Source: DATFXM01 sp035315885
Lineage (GTDB): Bacteria; Acidobacteriota; Blastocatellia; UBA7656
Length of the DNA: 8,668 bases
Direction of reading: 5' to 3'
Assembly: GCA_035315885.1 (NCBI GenBank)
Contig: DATFXM010000084.1
Coordinates: 1 to 8,668, forward strand
This document shows positions 1-7,602 of the stretch, piece after piece. The number at the start of each line of letters is the position of its first letter. Position 1 is the stretch's first letter. Position numbers and translations under genes: made by a program. The notes under the pieces are model-generated. The model was given only the letters and a program-made list of their open reading frames with translations. It was not told where the DNA came from and did not search any database.

Positions 1-2
1 TG

Positions 3-440
3 TCGACCGCCGATGCAGCCGGGGCAAAGCTAGGGACATTGATATGCTTCGAAGTAACCCGTCCTGACCTTGCGCGGCAAATGCGACGCGAAGGCGCCAG
101 CGTGCTTGTTCAGCTATCAAACGAGACGTGGTTTGGTCCCACTGCCGCGGCGCACCAGATGCTGTCGCAATGCGTGTTTCGCGCGGTGGAGAACAACACC
201 GAGCTGGTGCGGGCTACAAATTCAGGAGCTTCGGCAAAGATCGACCGGTTCGGTCTGGTCAGCGGTGAAACCAGTCTCTTTGAACCGGCAACGAGGGTCT
301 GGGGGTTGCAATCGGTTCAAGACGCTGGGCAGAACGAACTGACGTTCTATTCTCGCCACGGCGATGTCTTTGCGGCGGGTTGCCTGATCGCCAGCGTGGC
401 GATCCTTGTGTCTTGTTTGGCAGTCAAGACGAAGTTCTGA
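3..440 (+). CDS. lnt: Apolipoprotein N-acyltransferase, C-terminal part (5' truncated by window edge)
   Basis: Lnt is an inner-membrane enzyme that adds the third acyl chain to the N-terminal cysteine of lipoproteins, using phospholipid as donor on the periplasmic side; it is the last step after Lgt and LspA. Only 145 residues are visible, and the frame is open through the left edge, so the true start lies outside. The fragment begins in the nitrilase-like domain: LICFE at fragment residues 13-17 contains the expected catalytic Cys (residue 15, bases 45-47; Cys387 in E. coli). It is followed by NETWFG (40-45), RAVE (60-63) and RATNSG (70-75), all characteristic of the Lnt C-terminal half. Fragment residues 123-140 are hydrophobic and fit the final membrane helix, ending in a short basic tail (KTKF). 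The catalytic Glu and Lys would lie upstream of the window. A TTG inside the frame at base 39 is not a credible start because conserved sequence continues upstream of it. Another nitrilase-superfamily protein is possible but the terminal helix favours Lnt. Confidence 0.9.
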   Translation, partial: STADAAGAKLGTLICFEVTRPDLARQMRREGASVLVQLSNETWFGPTAAAHQMLSQCVFRAVENNTELVRATNSGASAKIDRFGLVSGETSLFEPATRVWGLQSVQDAGQNELTFYSRHGDVFAAGCLIASVAILVSCLAVKTKF

Positions 441-443
441 AAC

Positions 444-459
444 CGTTCTTCTCAGAACG
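444..459 (+). other. Small hairpin just after the lnt stop
   Basis: CGTTCT (444-449) and AGAACG (454-459) are perfect inverted repeats separated by the tetraloop TCTC, starting 4 bases after the lnt stop codon. A U-run does not follow, so this is not a standard intrinsic terminator. It may protect the lnt mRNA 3' end or weakly attenuate read-through. Function is inferred from position only. Confidence 0.35.
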
Positions 460-467
460 CTCTGTCG

Positions 468-476
468 TGTTAGAAT
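468..476 (+). promoter_or_regulatory. Possible extended -10 promoter for prfB
   Basis: TGTTAGAAT fits the extended -10 pattern TGnTAnnAT (TAGAAT at 471-476, five of six against TATAAT). No good -35 is seen at 16-18 bases upstream; the region there is cttctc-like, but extended -10 promoters can do without one. Transcription would begin near base 483 and give prfB a leader of about 230 bases. This rests on a single short motif and is weak. Confidence 0.3.
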
Positions 477-712
477 CCACTTCAGCGTTTCCGCAAGAAT
501 CCGCCTTTCAGGCTCAGCACACCGTTGGCTGGTGCGGCGGGTACACACGACCGTTGCACTCGACCGGGAAAGTCGGCCGCGCAGGTTAACCCGAAGCGGG
601 TGGCGCGCGCAAAGACAGATGCAAGATGGGCGACGTGAAGTGGCCAACGCAGGGGATTACGCAATTGCCGGAGCTGCCGGCCCAAGTATGATTCATAACT
701 CAAGGGTGAACG

Positions 713-1841
713 ATGATTGAAGAACTGAGGCAAAAGTACGACAACCTGGCCGCTCGCGCGTCAGAGCTTCGGAGGTTTCTTTGACCCCGAATCAAAGCGC
801 GAAGAACTCAAACGTATAGAAGAAGAAACCAGCAAACCCGATTTCTGGAGCGATCAGCAGCGCGCTCAGAAGGTCCTGAAACACCGAAGCCGGCTCGACG
901 CCGCCATCGAAAAGGCGGAGGCCTTCCGTCGCGACGTCGATGACGCCGCGGTGCTCCTCGAATTCGCAAGCGAGGACGAAGCTTCAGTTCAGGAGCTGAT
1001 TTCGGCGATTAAGAAACTTGAACAAGACATCGAGGAAACCGAAGCCGAGATGCTCTTGTCGGGCCCGAACGACGCCCGCGACGCTATCGTCACCATAAAC
1101 GCCGGCGCCGGCGGCACCGACGCGCAGGACTGGGCCGAGATGCTGATGCGAATGTATCTGCGATGGGGAGAGCGTCACCGGTTCAAGAGTGAGATCGTGG
1201 ACGAGCAGCCCGGAAAAGAAGCGGGTATCAAGAGCGTCACGCTAACGATGGCCGGCGAGTACGTCTACGGACTATTGTCAGCGGAGGCCGGTGTTCATCG
1301 GCTGGTGCGCGTCAGTCCGTTTAACGCCGGTCAAAGCCGCGAGACAAGCTTCGCATCGGTGTTCGTTTATCCTGAGATCGAAGAAGACGTCGAAATCGAG
1401 ATTCAGGAGAAAGACCTGCGAGTGGACACGTACCGGTCGTCGGGTGCGGGCGGACAGCACGTCAACGTAACCGACTCTGCGGTGAGGATCACCCACCTGC
1501 CAACAGGCATTGTGGTCACTTGTCAGAATCAACGATCGCAGCATCAGAATCGAGATGTCGCGATGAGAATACTCAAGTCGCGGCTTTACGAGTTGGAGCT
1601 GGAGAAGCGCCGGGCGGAGACCGCCCAACTCGAGGAGTCAAAGCGAGATATTTCTTTTGGCTCGCAGATCAGGAATTATGTGCTTTTTCCTTACAGGTTG
1701 GTCAAAGACGTGCGTACGAAGTACGAGACTTCGGACGTGGACGCGGTGCTCGACGGAGATATCGACGAGTTTATCAAGCAGTACCTTATTCATAAGAGTA
1801 AGGGCAACCGCGAACAGGAATCCGATCTCGTGAATATTTGA
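713..1841 (+). CDS. prfB: Peptide chain release factor 2, expressed by +1 programmed frameshift
   Basis: RF2 reads UGA and UAA stop codons in the ribosomal A site and triggers peptide release. The gene is read as 713-781 then 783-1841, giving 375 residues against 365 in E. coli. The first 23 codons end at CTT, followed by an in-frame TGA (782-784); shifting one base forward gives DPESKRE, the conserved continuation. In the full product the anticodon-like SPF tripeptide is at residues 201-203 and the catalytic GGQ at 246-248 in the context SSGAGGQHVN. The residue equivalent to E. coli K-12 Thr246 is Ser here. The N-terminal part is a helical, charged region (about 1-100), as expected for RF2 domain 1. 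The ATG at 713 has AAGGGTG at 702-708 as a ribosome binding site and gives an N terminus of family length. RF1 is excluded by SPF in place of PxT and by the frameshift. All key residues are intact, so the gene should be functional. Confidence 0.97.
770..785 (+). promoter_or_regulatory. prfB autoregulatory +1 frameshift site
   Basis: The sequence is CGG AGG TTT CTT TGA C. It contains an internal Shine-Dalgarno-like GGAGG (771-775) placed three bases before the slippery CTT (779-781), then the in-frame stop TGA followed by C, a poor termination context. This matches the arrangement of the E. coli site (AGGGGG, three bases, CUU UGA C). In the known mechanism, low RF2 lets the ribosome pause at UGA and slip to the +1 frame, making more RF2; high RF2 terminates at this codon. 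The element therefore links RF2 synthesis to RF2 level. Confidence 0.95.
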
Positions 1842-1860
1842 AATCTCGAATGATCTCAAG

Positions 1861-1883
1861 CAGGAAGTCTCAACAGACTTCTG
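1861..1883 (+). other. Hairpin in the prfB-M16 gap
   Basis: GAAGTCT (1864-1870) and AGACTTC (1875-1881) form a perfect 7-bp stem with loop CAAC. An alternative pairing that bulges one G extends the stem through CAG (1861-1863) and CTG (1881-1883). It lies 20 bases after the prfB stop and just ahead of the M16 ribosome binding site. The bases after it are CTCAACAC and not a T-run, so a strong intrinsic terminator is unlikely; mRNA processing or partial attenuation are alternatives. Confidence 0.4.
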
Positions 1884-1894
1884 TCTCAACACAG

Positions 1895-1901
1895 AGAGGA
1901 G
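1895..1901 (+). promoter_or_regulatory. Ribosome binding site of the M16 peptidase gene
   Basis: AGAGGAG lies six bases before the ATG at 1908. It is the best Shine-Dalgarno match among the gene starts in the window and fixes the start that also exposes the signal peptide. Confidence 0.75.
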
Positions 1902-1907
1902 CGATCT

Positions 1908-4682
1908 ATGTCCCCCAAATCAATAGGAACCCGCAGGACGGCTCTTGCCCTCGTTCTCGCGGCCGCTTGCCTTGCGGTCACTCCGTCAAGGTCTCTCGGG
2001 CAGAGCCCGCTGCCGCCCGGCATCGAAAAGGGCGCAACCGTCGAAGGCATTACAGAGTACAAACTGAAAAATGGCCTGCGAGTTCTATTGTTCCCCGATC
2101 AGTCGAAGCAGACTGCGACAGTGAACATCACTTATCTAGTCGGTTCGCGTCATGAAAACTACGGAGAGACGGGCATGGCTCACCTTCTTGAACACCTCGT
2201 GTTCAAAGGAACGCCAAAACATATCAACATACCCCAGGAGCTTACCGAGCACGGCTCTCGCCCAAACGGCTCCACAACCTTCGATCGAACGAACTACTTC
2301 GAAACCTTTGCTGCAAGCGACGCTAATCTCGAATGGGCGCTCGATCTTGAAGCCGACCGGATGGTCAATTCGTTCATCGCCAGGAAGGATCTGGACAGCG
2401 AGATGACCGTAGTTCGAAACGAGCTGGAACTCGGGGAGAACTCGCCTTTCCGCGTTTCTCTCAAGCGAATGTTCGGAGCCGCCTACGATTGGCACGGCTA
2501 CGCCAAAGACACAATCGGCGCCCGGAGCGATGTCGAGAACGTGCCGATAGACCGCCTCCAGGCCTTCTATCACAAGTACTACCAGCCCGATAATGCCGTG
2601 CTGCTGGTCGCCGGGAGATTTGACGCCACCAAAGCCCTGAACCTCATCGCGAAAGATTTTGGCGCCATTCCCAAACCGGAGCGAGTTCTGCCTCCTATCT
2701 ACACCGTTGAGCCAACTCAGGACGGCGAGCGAAGCGTCACAATCCGGCGAGTCGGCGATACACAGCTCGTCGTTGCGGGATATCACATTCCCGCCGGCGC
2801 TCATCCGGATTTTGCGGCCATCGACGTGATTTCGAGCATTCTCGGCGATACGCCGTCAGGCAGATTGCACAAGGCGCTTGTCGAAACAAAAAAGGCTTCG
2901 GAAGTCGGGGACTTCACTCTGCAACTTCACGACCCCGGTCTGATGATTTATTTCGCACAGCTTCGAAAAGACGATCCGATTGATCCGGCCCGCGAAGCGA
3001 TGGTCAAGACAGTGGAAGAGGCCGTGGCGCAGCCGTTCACCGCCGAAGAAGTAGATCGAGCCAAACGCTCTTTGCTTACTAACATAGATTTGGTTCTCAA
3101 TTCCTCCGAACGGGTTGGACTCGGAATGAGCGAGTGGGTCGCCATAGGGGATTGGAGGCTGCTCTTCATTCACCGCGACCGCATCAAGAAAGTGACGCCG
3201 GAGGACGTCAAGCGTGTGGCTGAAACTTATCTCAAACCCTCGAACAGGACGTTGATCAGCTTCATCCCAACCGCGAAGCCCGATCGCGCGGAAGTTCCCG
3301 CAGTGCCTGATATCGCATCGATGGTGAAGGACTACAAGGGCGAAGCGACGGTCGCAGAAGGTGAAGCGTTCGACCCGTCGCCGGCCAACATAGAAGCGCG
3401 CACTACAAAATCAGATCTCCCCGAAGGACTGAAGCTCGCGCTGCTCCCGAAGAAAACTCGCGGAGGGACGGTGGTGCTTACGCTGTCGTTGCGCTTTGGC
3501 GATTTGCAGAGCCTGACCAATCGATCGCTGGCTGCCGAACTGGCCGGGCGAATGCTTATGCGCGGGACGGCTAAGCATACGAGACAGCAAATCAAGGAGG
3601 AATTCGACAAGCTCAAGGCGCGGGCCTTTGTGTTTGGCGGCGCCACCTCGGCCGGTGCGTCGATCGAGACGGTGCGAGACAATCTCCCCGCGGCGTTAAG
3701 GCTCGTCGCAGAGATTCTGCGACAGCCTTCATTCCCTGACTCTGAATTTGAGCTTCTCAGACAGGAGTCACTCACCGAAGTAGAAGCGCAGAAGAGCGAG
3801 CCTCAGGCCGCGGCATTTCTCGCGTACAGCCGGCACATGAATCCTTATCCGAAAGGTGATCCTCGCTACGTCGAAAGCCCGGAGGAAGAAATCGCGGCGC
3901 TGAAGGAGGCCAAGCTCGAAGACACGAAGAAGTTCTACAACGAATTCTATGGCGCTTCGAACGGCGAGCTCGGGGTGGTCGGCGATTTCGATCGCGCGGA
4001 GATCGAGAAGCTGGCCGGAGAACTGTTTGGCGGCTGGAAGAGCCCACGAACCTATACAAGAATCGCGAACCAATTCAAAGACATTCCAGCGGTCAACCGT
4101 TCGATCGAGACTCCTGACAAAGCCAACGCGATGTTTATAGCGGGACAGAAGTTGAACCTGCGTGACGATGATCCCGATTATCCGGGTCTGGTGCTTGGCA
4201 ACTACATGCTCGGCGGAGGCTTCCTGAACTCTCGACTCGCCACTCGGATTCGTCAGAAAGACGGACTGAGCTACAGCGTCGGATCACAAGCCTCGGCAAG
4301 CGCGCTGGACAAGGACGGACAGTTTATTGCGTTCGCGATCTACGCTCCACAAAACGCATCGAAGCTTGAAGCCGCTTTCAAGGAAGAGTTGCAACGCGTG
4401 ATCAAGGGCGGCTTCACCGCCGAAGAGGTCTCGGCGGCAAAGTCCGGTTTCCTCCAATCCCAGCAGCTCAATCGTTCGCAAGACCAGGGTCTCGCGCGAC
4501 GGCTGGCATCGTATCGCTTCTTGAATCGCACTATGGCGTGGGACGCCGACTTTGACAAAAAGATCTCGGCGCTGACACCTGAGCAGATAAACGCGGCGAT
4601 GCGCAAGTATCTCGACCTGTCGAAGGTGTCGATTTTCAAGGCCGGGGACTTCGCAAAAGCCGCTTCGACCGCGTCGAAGTAG
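1908..4682 (+). CDS. Exported two-domain M16 family zinc metalloprotease (pitrilysin/insulinase type)
   Basis: The 924-residue product has a basic N terminus (KSIGTRR) and a hydrophobic stretch at about 11-24, a signal peptide, so it should act in the periplasm or at the outer envelope. The first M16 domain carries the inverted zinc motif HLLEH at 92-96, with Glu95 as catalytic base, His92 and His96 as ligands and Glu172 (in RNEL) as the likely third ligand. The conserved block around FDRTNYFETF (125-134) follows. The second half repeats the fold but has AELAGRMLMRG where the zinc motif would be, so it is the non-catalytic partner. It retains the RxxxRIRQKDGLSYS type block that forms the substrate-binding R/Y region of the C-terminal half. 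M16 enzymes form a clamshell and degrade peptides or small unfolded proteins. A Cys at 21 preceded by AAA could be a non-canonical lipobox, so a lipoprotein is possible but less likely than ordinary cleavage near residue 31. The substrate is unknown. It is 66 bases after prfB and 52 before ftsK. Confidence 0.92.
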   Translation: MSPKSIGTRRTALALVLAAACLAVTPSRSLGQSPLPPGIEKGATVEGITEYKLKNGLRVLLFPDQSKQTATVNITYLVGSRHENYGETGMAHLLEHLVFKGTPKHINIPQELTEHGSRPNGSTTFDRTNYFETFAASDANLEWALDLEADRMVNSFIARKDLDSEMTVVRNELELGENSPFRVSLKRMFGAAYDWHGYAKDTIGARSDVENVPIDRLQAFYHKYYQPDNAVLLVAGRFDATKALNLIAKDFGAIPKPERVLPPIYTVEPTQDGERSVTIRRVGDTQLVVAGYHIPAGAHPDFAAIDVISSILGDTPSGRLHKALVETKKASEVGDFTLQLHDPGLMIYFAQLRKDDPIDPAREAMVKTVEEAVAQPFTAEEVDRAKRSLLTNIDLVLNSSERVGLGMSEWVAIGDWRLLFIHRDRIKKVTPEDVKRVAETYLKPSNRTLISFIPTAKPDRAEVPAVPDIASMVKDYKGEATVAEGEAFDPSPANIEARTTKSDLPEGLKLALLPKKTRGGTVVLTLSLRFGDLQSLTNRSLAAELAGRMLMRGTAKHTRQQIKEEFDKLKARAFVFGGATSAGASIETVRDNLPAALRLVAEILRQPSFPDSEFELLRQESLTEVEAQKSEPQAAAFLAYSRHMNPYPKGDPRYVESPEEEIAALKEAKLEDTKKFYNEFYGASNGELGVVGDFDRAEIEKLAGELFGGWKSPRTYTRIANQFKDIPAVNRSIETPDKANAMFIAGQKLNLRDDDPDYPGLVLGNYMLGGGFLNSRLATRIRQKDGLSYSVGSQASASALDKDGQFIAFAIYAPQNASKLEAAFKEELQRVIKGGFTAEEVSAAKSGFLQSQQLNRSQDQGLARRLASYRFLNRTMAWDADFDKKISALTPEQINAAMRKYLDLSKVSIFKAGDFAKAASTASK

Positions 4683-4734
4683 CATTCGCCTTTCTTTGAT
4701 TGCAAAGATTGCTTAAGATTCAGGCGGTCATCAC

Positions 4735-7365
4735 ATGAACACCAGGGGTCGAACAAAGCCGACGAGCCGCAAATCGCTGGCTAACGAAGTTCTGGCCGTA
4801 GTGCTGGTGGCCGCCGCCATCCTCCTTCTTCTCAGCCTCGTGACCTACGATTCCGGCGATCTGAGCTGGAATTCGGTCGGTCCAACTCACGAGCCGCGAA
4901 ACCTGATAGGCGTGGTGGGTGCTCATCTGGCTGAGTTCTTTCTCCAGTTGTTTGGCCTCGCCTCCTTTTCGGTGCCCGTCCTGTTTGGCTTGATTGCCAT
5001 ACGCGCCTTCTTCAACGAAACATCGCGTCTTCCCATTAGAAAAATCTGCGGGGCGGGCCTATTGTTGTTTGCGCTCTCCGGATTTCTGTCCCTGTTTCCT
5101 TCGGTGAAGTTGGGTGTTTTGATTCGGTCCTACAATGGCGGCGCGGTTGGACGCCTGCTGGAAGAAGCGCTCGCGGGTTTCATGGGAACTGCGGGCGCCG
5201 CCATCGTGCTCATTGTAGCCTCCGTGCTGACGCTGATGCTCACGATGGAGATTTCGTTAGTGCGAACCAGTAGCCTCGTCCGGCGACTGCGCAAGCAACG
5301 GCTCGAAACACAACAGCTCGACTCACCCGAACCAGGCTACGGTCTGTTCGCGAGGGCTCGCGATTGGATAACGCAGCGTTCGCAAGAACGCCGGCTCGAA
5401 GCGACTCGTCGCACCGCCGAATACGGCGCCGACGTCTCGGAAGATTCAGAACGAACGTCGCCCGGTGCACCTGAGACCCTGCGGAGGCGTGACCGGATCT
5501 GGCCAATCTGGAAGAGCGAAACCGCTCCCGGTTCGGTAGACAGCATCTCCGTTGAGCCCGACTTCTCTGTCGATCCGTCAATTGTGACGGCTCCCGCCGC
5601 CAGCGGTGCGCAGGGACAGCCGGCCCTCGAGACGGCCACACCGTTTTCAAAGAACCCTGAAATCTCGCCGATCCGCAAACAGGCTGCCGAAGCGCTTCGA
5701 GCTTATGCCGCGAAGACCGATCAGCTAAAAACGGGCAGAGCCGGTGGCGCGGACGTTACCCGGGACCCGGACGTGGCTGAAATGACTTCGACGCTCTGGA
5801 TCGATCGAAGCTCGGGAACCGAACACACCGCCGCCGCGGTTGCGAAAGAAAAGCCCGCTCGCAAAAAGTCCGCTGTAGAAACCTCAGGAGGTCGCGTCTA
5901 TCAACTGCCTTCCCTGGAGCTTCTCGAGATGCCCATCGGACATCACGAGGAAGCAGAAGATGAATTGCGACAACGCGCGACGATTCTGGCGGAAAAGTGC
6001 AAGGAATTCTCGGTTGTTGGGCACATACACCGCATAAATCCCGGACCGGTGGTGACCACCTTCGAGTTCAAACCCGACCCAGGCATCAAGTACAGCCGAG
6101 TCGTTGGACTCGCTGACGACCTTTGCCTTGCGCTTAAAGCGGAGTCAATCCGCATAGATCGAATACCCGGAAAATCGACGGTTGGCATCGAAGTGCCCAA
6201 CGCCCACCGAGAGAAGATCTTTGTCCGAGAGATCATTGAATCGCCAAGATTTCAGCAGTCAACGTCGAAGCTGACGGTTGCCCTCGGTAAGACAATCAAC
6301 GGCGAAGAGTACATCGCCGACCTCACAAAGATGCCGCACCTGCTGATAGCCGGCGCGACCGGTGCAGGCAAATCTGTGACCCTCAACGCCATCATCTGCT
6401 CGATTCTGTGCAAGGCTTCGCCCGACGAAGTGAAGTTTATAATGGTGGACCCGAAACGAGTTGAGCTGGGTCTTTACGAAGGGGTCCCGCACCTGTTGAC
6501 GCCGATCGTGATTGACCCGAAGCGCGCTGCCAACGCGCTCAAATGGGCGGTCAACGAGATGGAGTCGCGATACCGGCAGCTCGCCGAGCTCGGGGTTCGA
6601 AACATCGAGCAATACAACCGCCAGCTCCGCGAGGCAGATCACCCAACGCTGTTCGAGCCCGATACCCCAAGGCCGCTTCCCTACATTGTAATCGCAATCG
6701 ACGAACTGGCTGACCTGATGATGGTGGCCCGAGGCGAGGTGGAGACCTCGATTGCGCGACTCGCACAGATGGCCAGGGCCGTTGGAATACATTTGGTGCT
6801 GGCTACTCAGCGTCCCTCGGTGGACATTATCACCGGAGTCATCAAAGCAAATATTCCTTCCAGAATTGCCTTCAGAGTCTCCTCCAAGGTCGACTCTCGA
6901 ACGATCATCGATTCGAACGGAGCCGAGGGTCTGCTGGGCCAGGGTGACATGCTCTTTCTGCCTCCCGGCACCGCCCGGCTCGTGCGTGTGCACGGCTCCT
7001 TCGTGAACGAAGTCGAGGTCAAGGCCATCACCGATCACACTCGAAAGCAGGCTGAGCCCCAGTACAACGAACAGGTCACTTTGAGCGATCAGGAGTCCCC
7101 GGACGCCGATGGCTTCGAAGGTGAGCAGGACGATCTGTACGACGAGGCGCTGGCGATTGTGACCGATATGGGACGGGCTTCCACGTCGGTACTGCAGCGG
7201 CGGCTCTCAATCGGGTACGGGCGGGCCGCGAAGATTCTGGACATGATGGAGCGGCAAGGATTCATAGGACCGGCCGAGGGTTCAAAGCCGAGGAAGGTGC
7301 TACAGGGAGCGTACGAATTCCGCGAGCGGCTACAACAAAGAATCGATGAAACCGACCTGGATTAA
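4735..7365 (+). CDS. ftsK: DNA translocase FtsK
   Basis: FtsK is a septum-anchored hexameric ATPase that pumps DNA toward the terminus and activates XerCD recombination at dif, clearing the chromosome during division. The 876-residue protein has four hydrophobic segments near 16-37, 66-92, 103-121 and 150-172, which anchor it in the inner membrane. A charged, alanine/proline-containing linker follows at about 180-390; it is much shorter than that of E. coli FtsK. The alpha-beta motor follows: GPVVTTFEFKPDPGIKYSRV (437-456), Walker A GATGAGKS (540-547), Walker B IVIAIDE (651-657, Asp656 and Glu657), then LATQRPSVDIITG (689-701). The C-terminal winged-helix gamma domain (about 798-857; ASTSVLQRRLSIGYGRAAKI) is intact and in this family reads KOPS and contacts XerD. 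The ATG is preceded by AGGCGG at 4722-4727. SpoIIIE-like proteins share this layout, but in a diderm organism ftsK is the proper name. Nothing is missing. Confidence 0.96.
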   Translation: MNTRGRTKPTSRKSLANEVLAVVLVAAAILLLLSLVTYDSGDLSWNSVGPTHEPRNLIGVVGAHLAEFFLQLFGLASFSVPVLFGLIAIRAFFNETSRLPIRKICGAGLLLFALSGFLSLFPSVKLGVLIRSYNGGAVGRLLEEALAGFMGTAGAAIVLIVASVLTLMLTMEISLVRTSSLVRRLRKQRLETQQLDSPEPGYGLFARARDWITQRSQERRLEATRRTAEYGADVSEDSERTSPGAPETLRRRDRIWPIWKSETAPGSVDSISVEPDFSVDPSIVTAPAASGAQGQPALETATPFSKNPEISPIRKQAAEALRAYAAKTDQLKTGRAGGADVTRDPDVAEMTSTLWIDRSSGTEHTAAAVAKEKPARKKSAVETSGGRVYQLPSLELLEMPIGHHEEAEDELRQRATILAEKCKEFSVVGHIHRINPGPVVTTFEFKPDPGIKYSRVVGLADDLCLALKAESIRIDRIPGKSTVGIEVPNAHREKIFVREIIESPRFQQSTSKLTVALGKTINGEEYIADLTKMPHLLIAGATGAGKSVTLNAIICSILCKASPDEVKFIMVDPKRVELGLYEGVPHLLTPIVIDPKRAANALKWAVNEMESRYRQLAELGVRNIEQYNRQLREADHPTLFEPDTPRPLPYIVIAIDELADLMMVARGEVETSIARLAQMARAVGIHLVLATQRPSVDIITGVIKANIPSRIAFRVSSKVDSRTIIDSNGAEGLLGQGDMLFLPPGTARLVRVHGSFVNEVEVKAITDHTRKQAEPQYNEQVTLSDQESPDADGFEGEQDDLYDEALAIVTDMGRASTSVLQRRLSIGYGRAAKILDMMERQGFIGPAEGSKPRKVLQGAYEFRERLQQRIDETDLD

Positions 7366-7416
7366 GACACGCAATACCCCTTGAAAATGCCGAATTCCCG
7401 CCGAGTTTACATAAAG

Positions 7417-7425
7417 TTTTGCACA
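7417..7425 (+). promoter_or_regulatory. DnaA-box-like 9-mer TTTTGCACA
   Basis: TTTTGCACA matches the loose DnaA-box consensus TTWTNCACA at every position and differs from the strict TTATCCACA at two. It lies 52 bases after the ftsK stop. Binding is not shown; only the motif match is seen. Confidence 0.3.
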
Positions 7426-7536
7426 GTATTGCAGCAATCCAGTGCCTGATGCAGCATCACGCCCAATAACCAAAGTTCAGGCCGCCATGGTGAGGATAAT
7501 TGCAGATATTTCTGGACTTGCGAGGCGCGATGGGGT

Positions 7537-7566
7537 TTGAACAAAATGTGTGCAATCTGCTAAAAG
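7537..7566 (+). promoter_or_regulatory. Possible sigma-70-type promoter for mqnA
   Basis: TTGAAC (7537-7542) and TAAAAG (7561-7566) are separated by 18 bases; the first is close to TTGACA, the second matches TATAAT at four of six. TAAAAT at 7571-7576 is a better -10 but lacks a -35 at proper spacing. Either would give mqnA a leader of roughly 125-135 bases. The AT-rich setting and the large gap support a promoter here; the exact boxes are uncertain. Confidence 0.3.
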
Positions 7567-7602
7567 TTCGTAAAATACAGAGCTTTGCGATCTGAAAGAG
7601 GT

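Larger units (their letters stand above)
441..712 (+). other. lnt-prfB intergenic region, structured leader, no gene seen
   Basis: This 272-base gap has no credible protein gene; the frames open across it are arginine- and serine-rich shadows without family character. Besides the hairpin and possible -10 listed separately, it holds a compact hairpin ACCCG-AAG-CGGGT (589-601) that can be extended by GC-rich flanks around 577-582 and 603-610. A second hairpin, GCCGG-AGCTG-CCGGC (667-681), lies about 20 bases ahead of the prfB ribosome binding site. I found no tRNA-like cloverleaf and no riboswitch family that I recognise. It may simply be the 5' untranslated leader of prfB. Confidence 0.5.

Noticed and set aside
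222..647. Minus-strand open frame of 141 codons
   Set aside because: Antisense to the conserved lnt end and the adjacent gap; Arg/Cys-rich composition typical of a shadow frame.
406..720. Open plus-strand frame of 104 codons across the lnt-prfB gap
   Set aside because: It starts inside lnt, overlaps the prfB start, is rich in Arg and Ser in the way of out-of-frame high-G+C sequence, and shows no ribosome binding site or family motif.
782..784. In-frame TGA near the start of prfB read as a nonsense mutation, pseudogene or sequencing error
   Set aside because: The surrounding bases match the known RF2 frameshift site in motif order and spacing, and homology resumes exactly in the +1 frame.
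2136..2804. Minus-strand open frame of 222 codons inside the M16 gene
   Set aside because: Fully antisense to a strongly conserved peptidase domain; no recognisable protein features of its own.
4690..4712. CTTTG-ATTG-CAAAG hairpin between the M16 gene and ftsK as a terminator
   Set aside because: Only five AT-rich pairs and no T-run; too weak to support a call.
6259..7038. Minus-strand open frame of 259 codons inside ftsK
   Set aside because: Fully antisense to the FtsK motor domain, His/Arg-rich and without motif; a long shadow frame expected from the codon bias.
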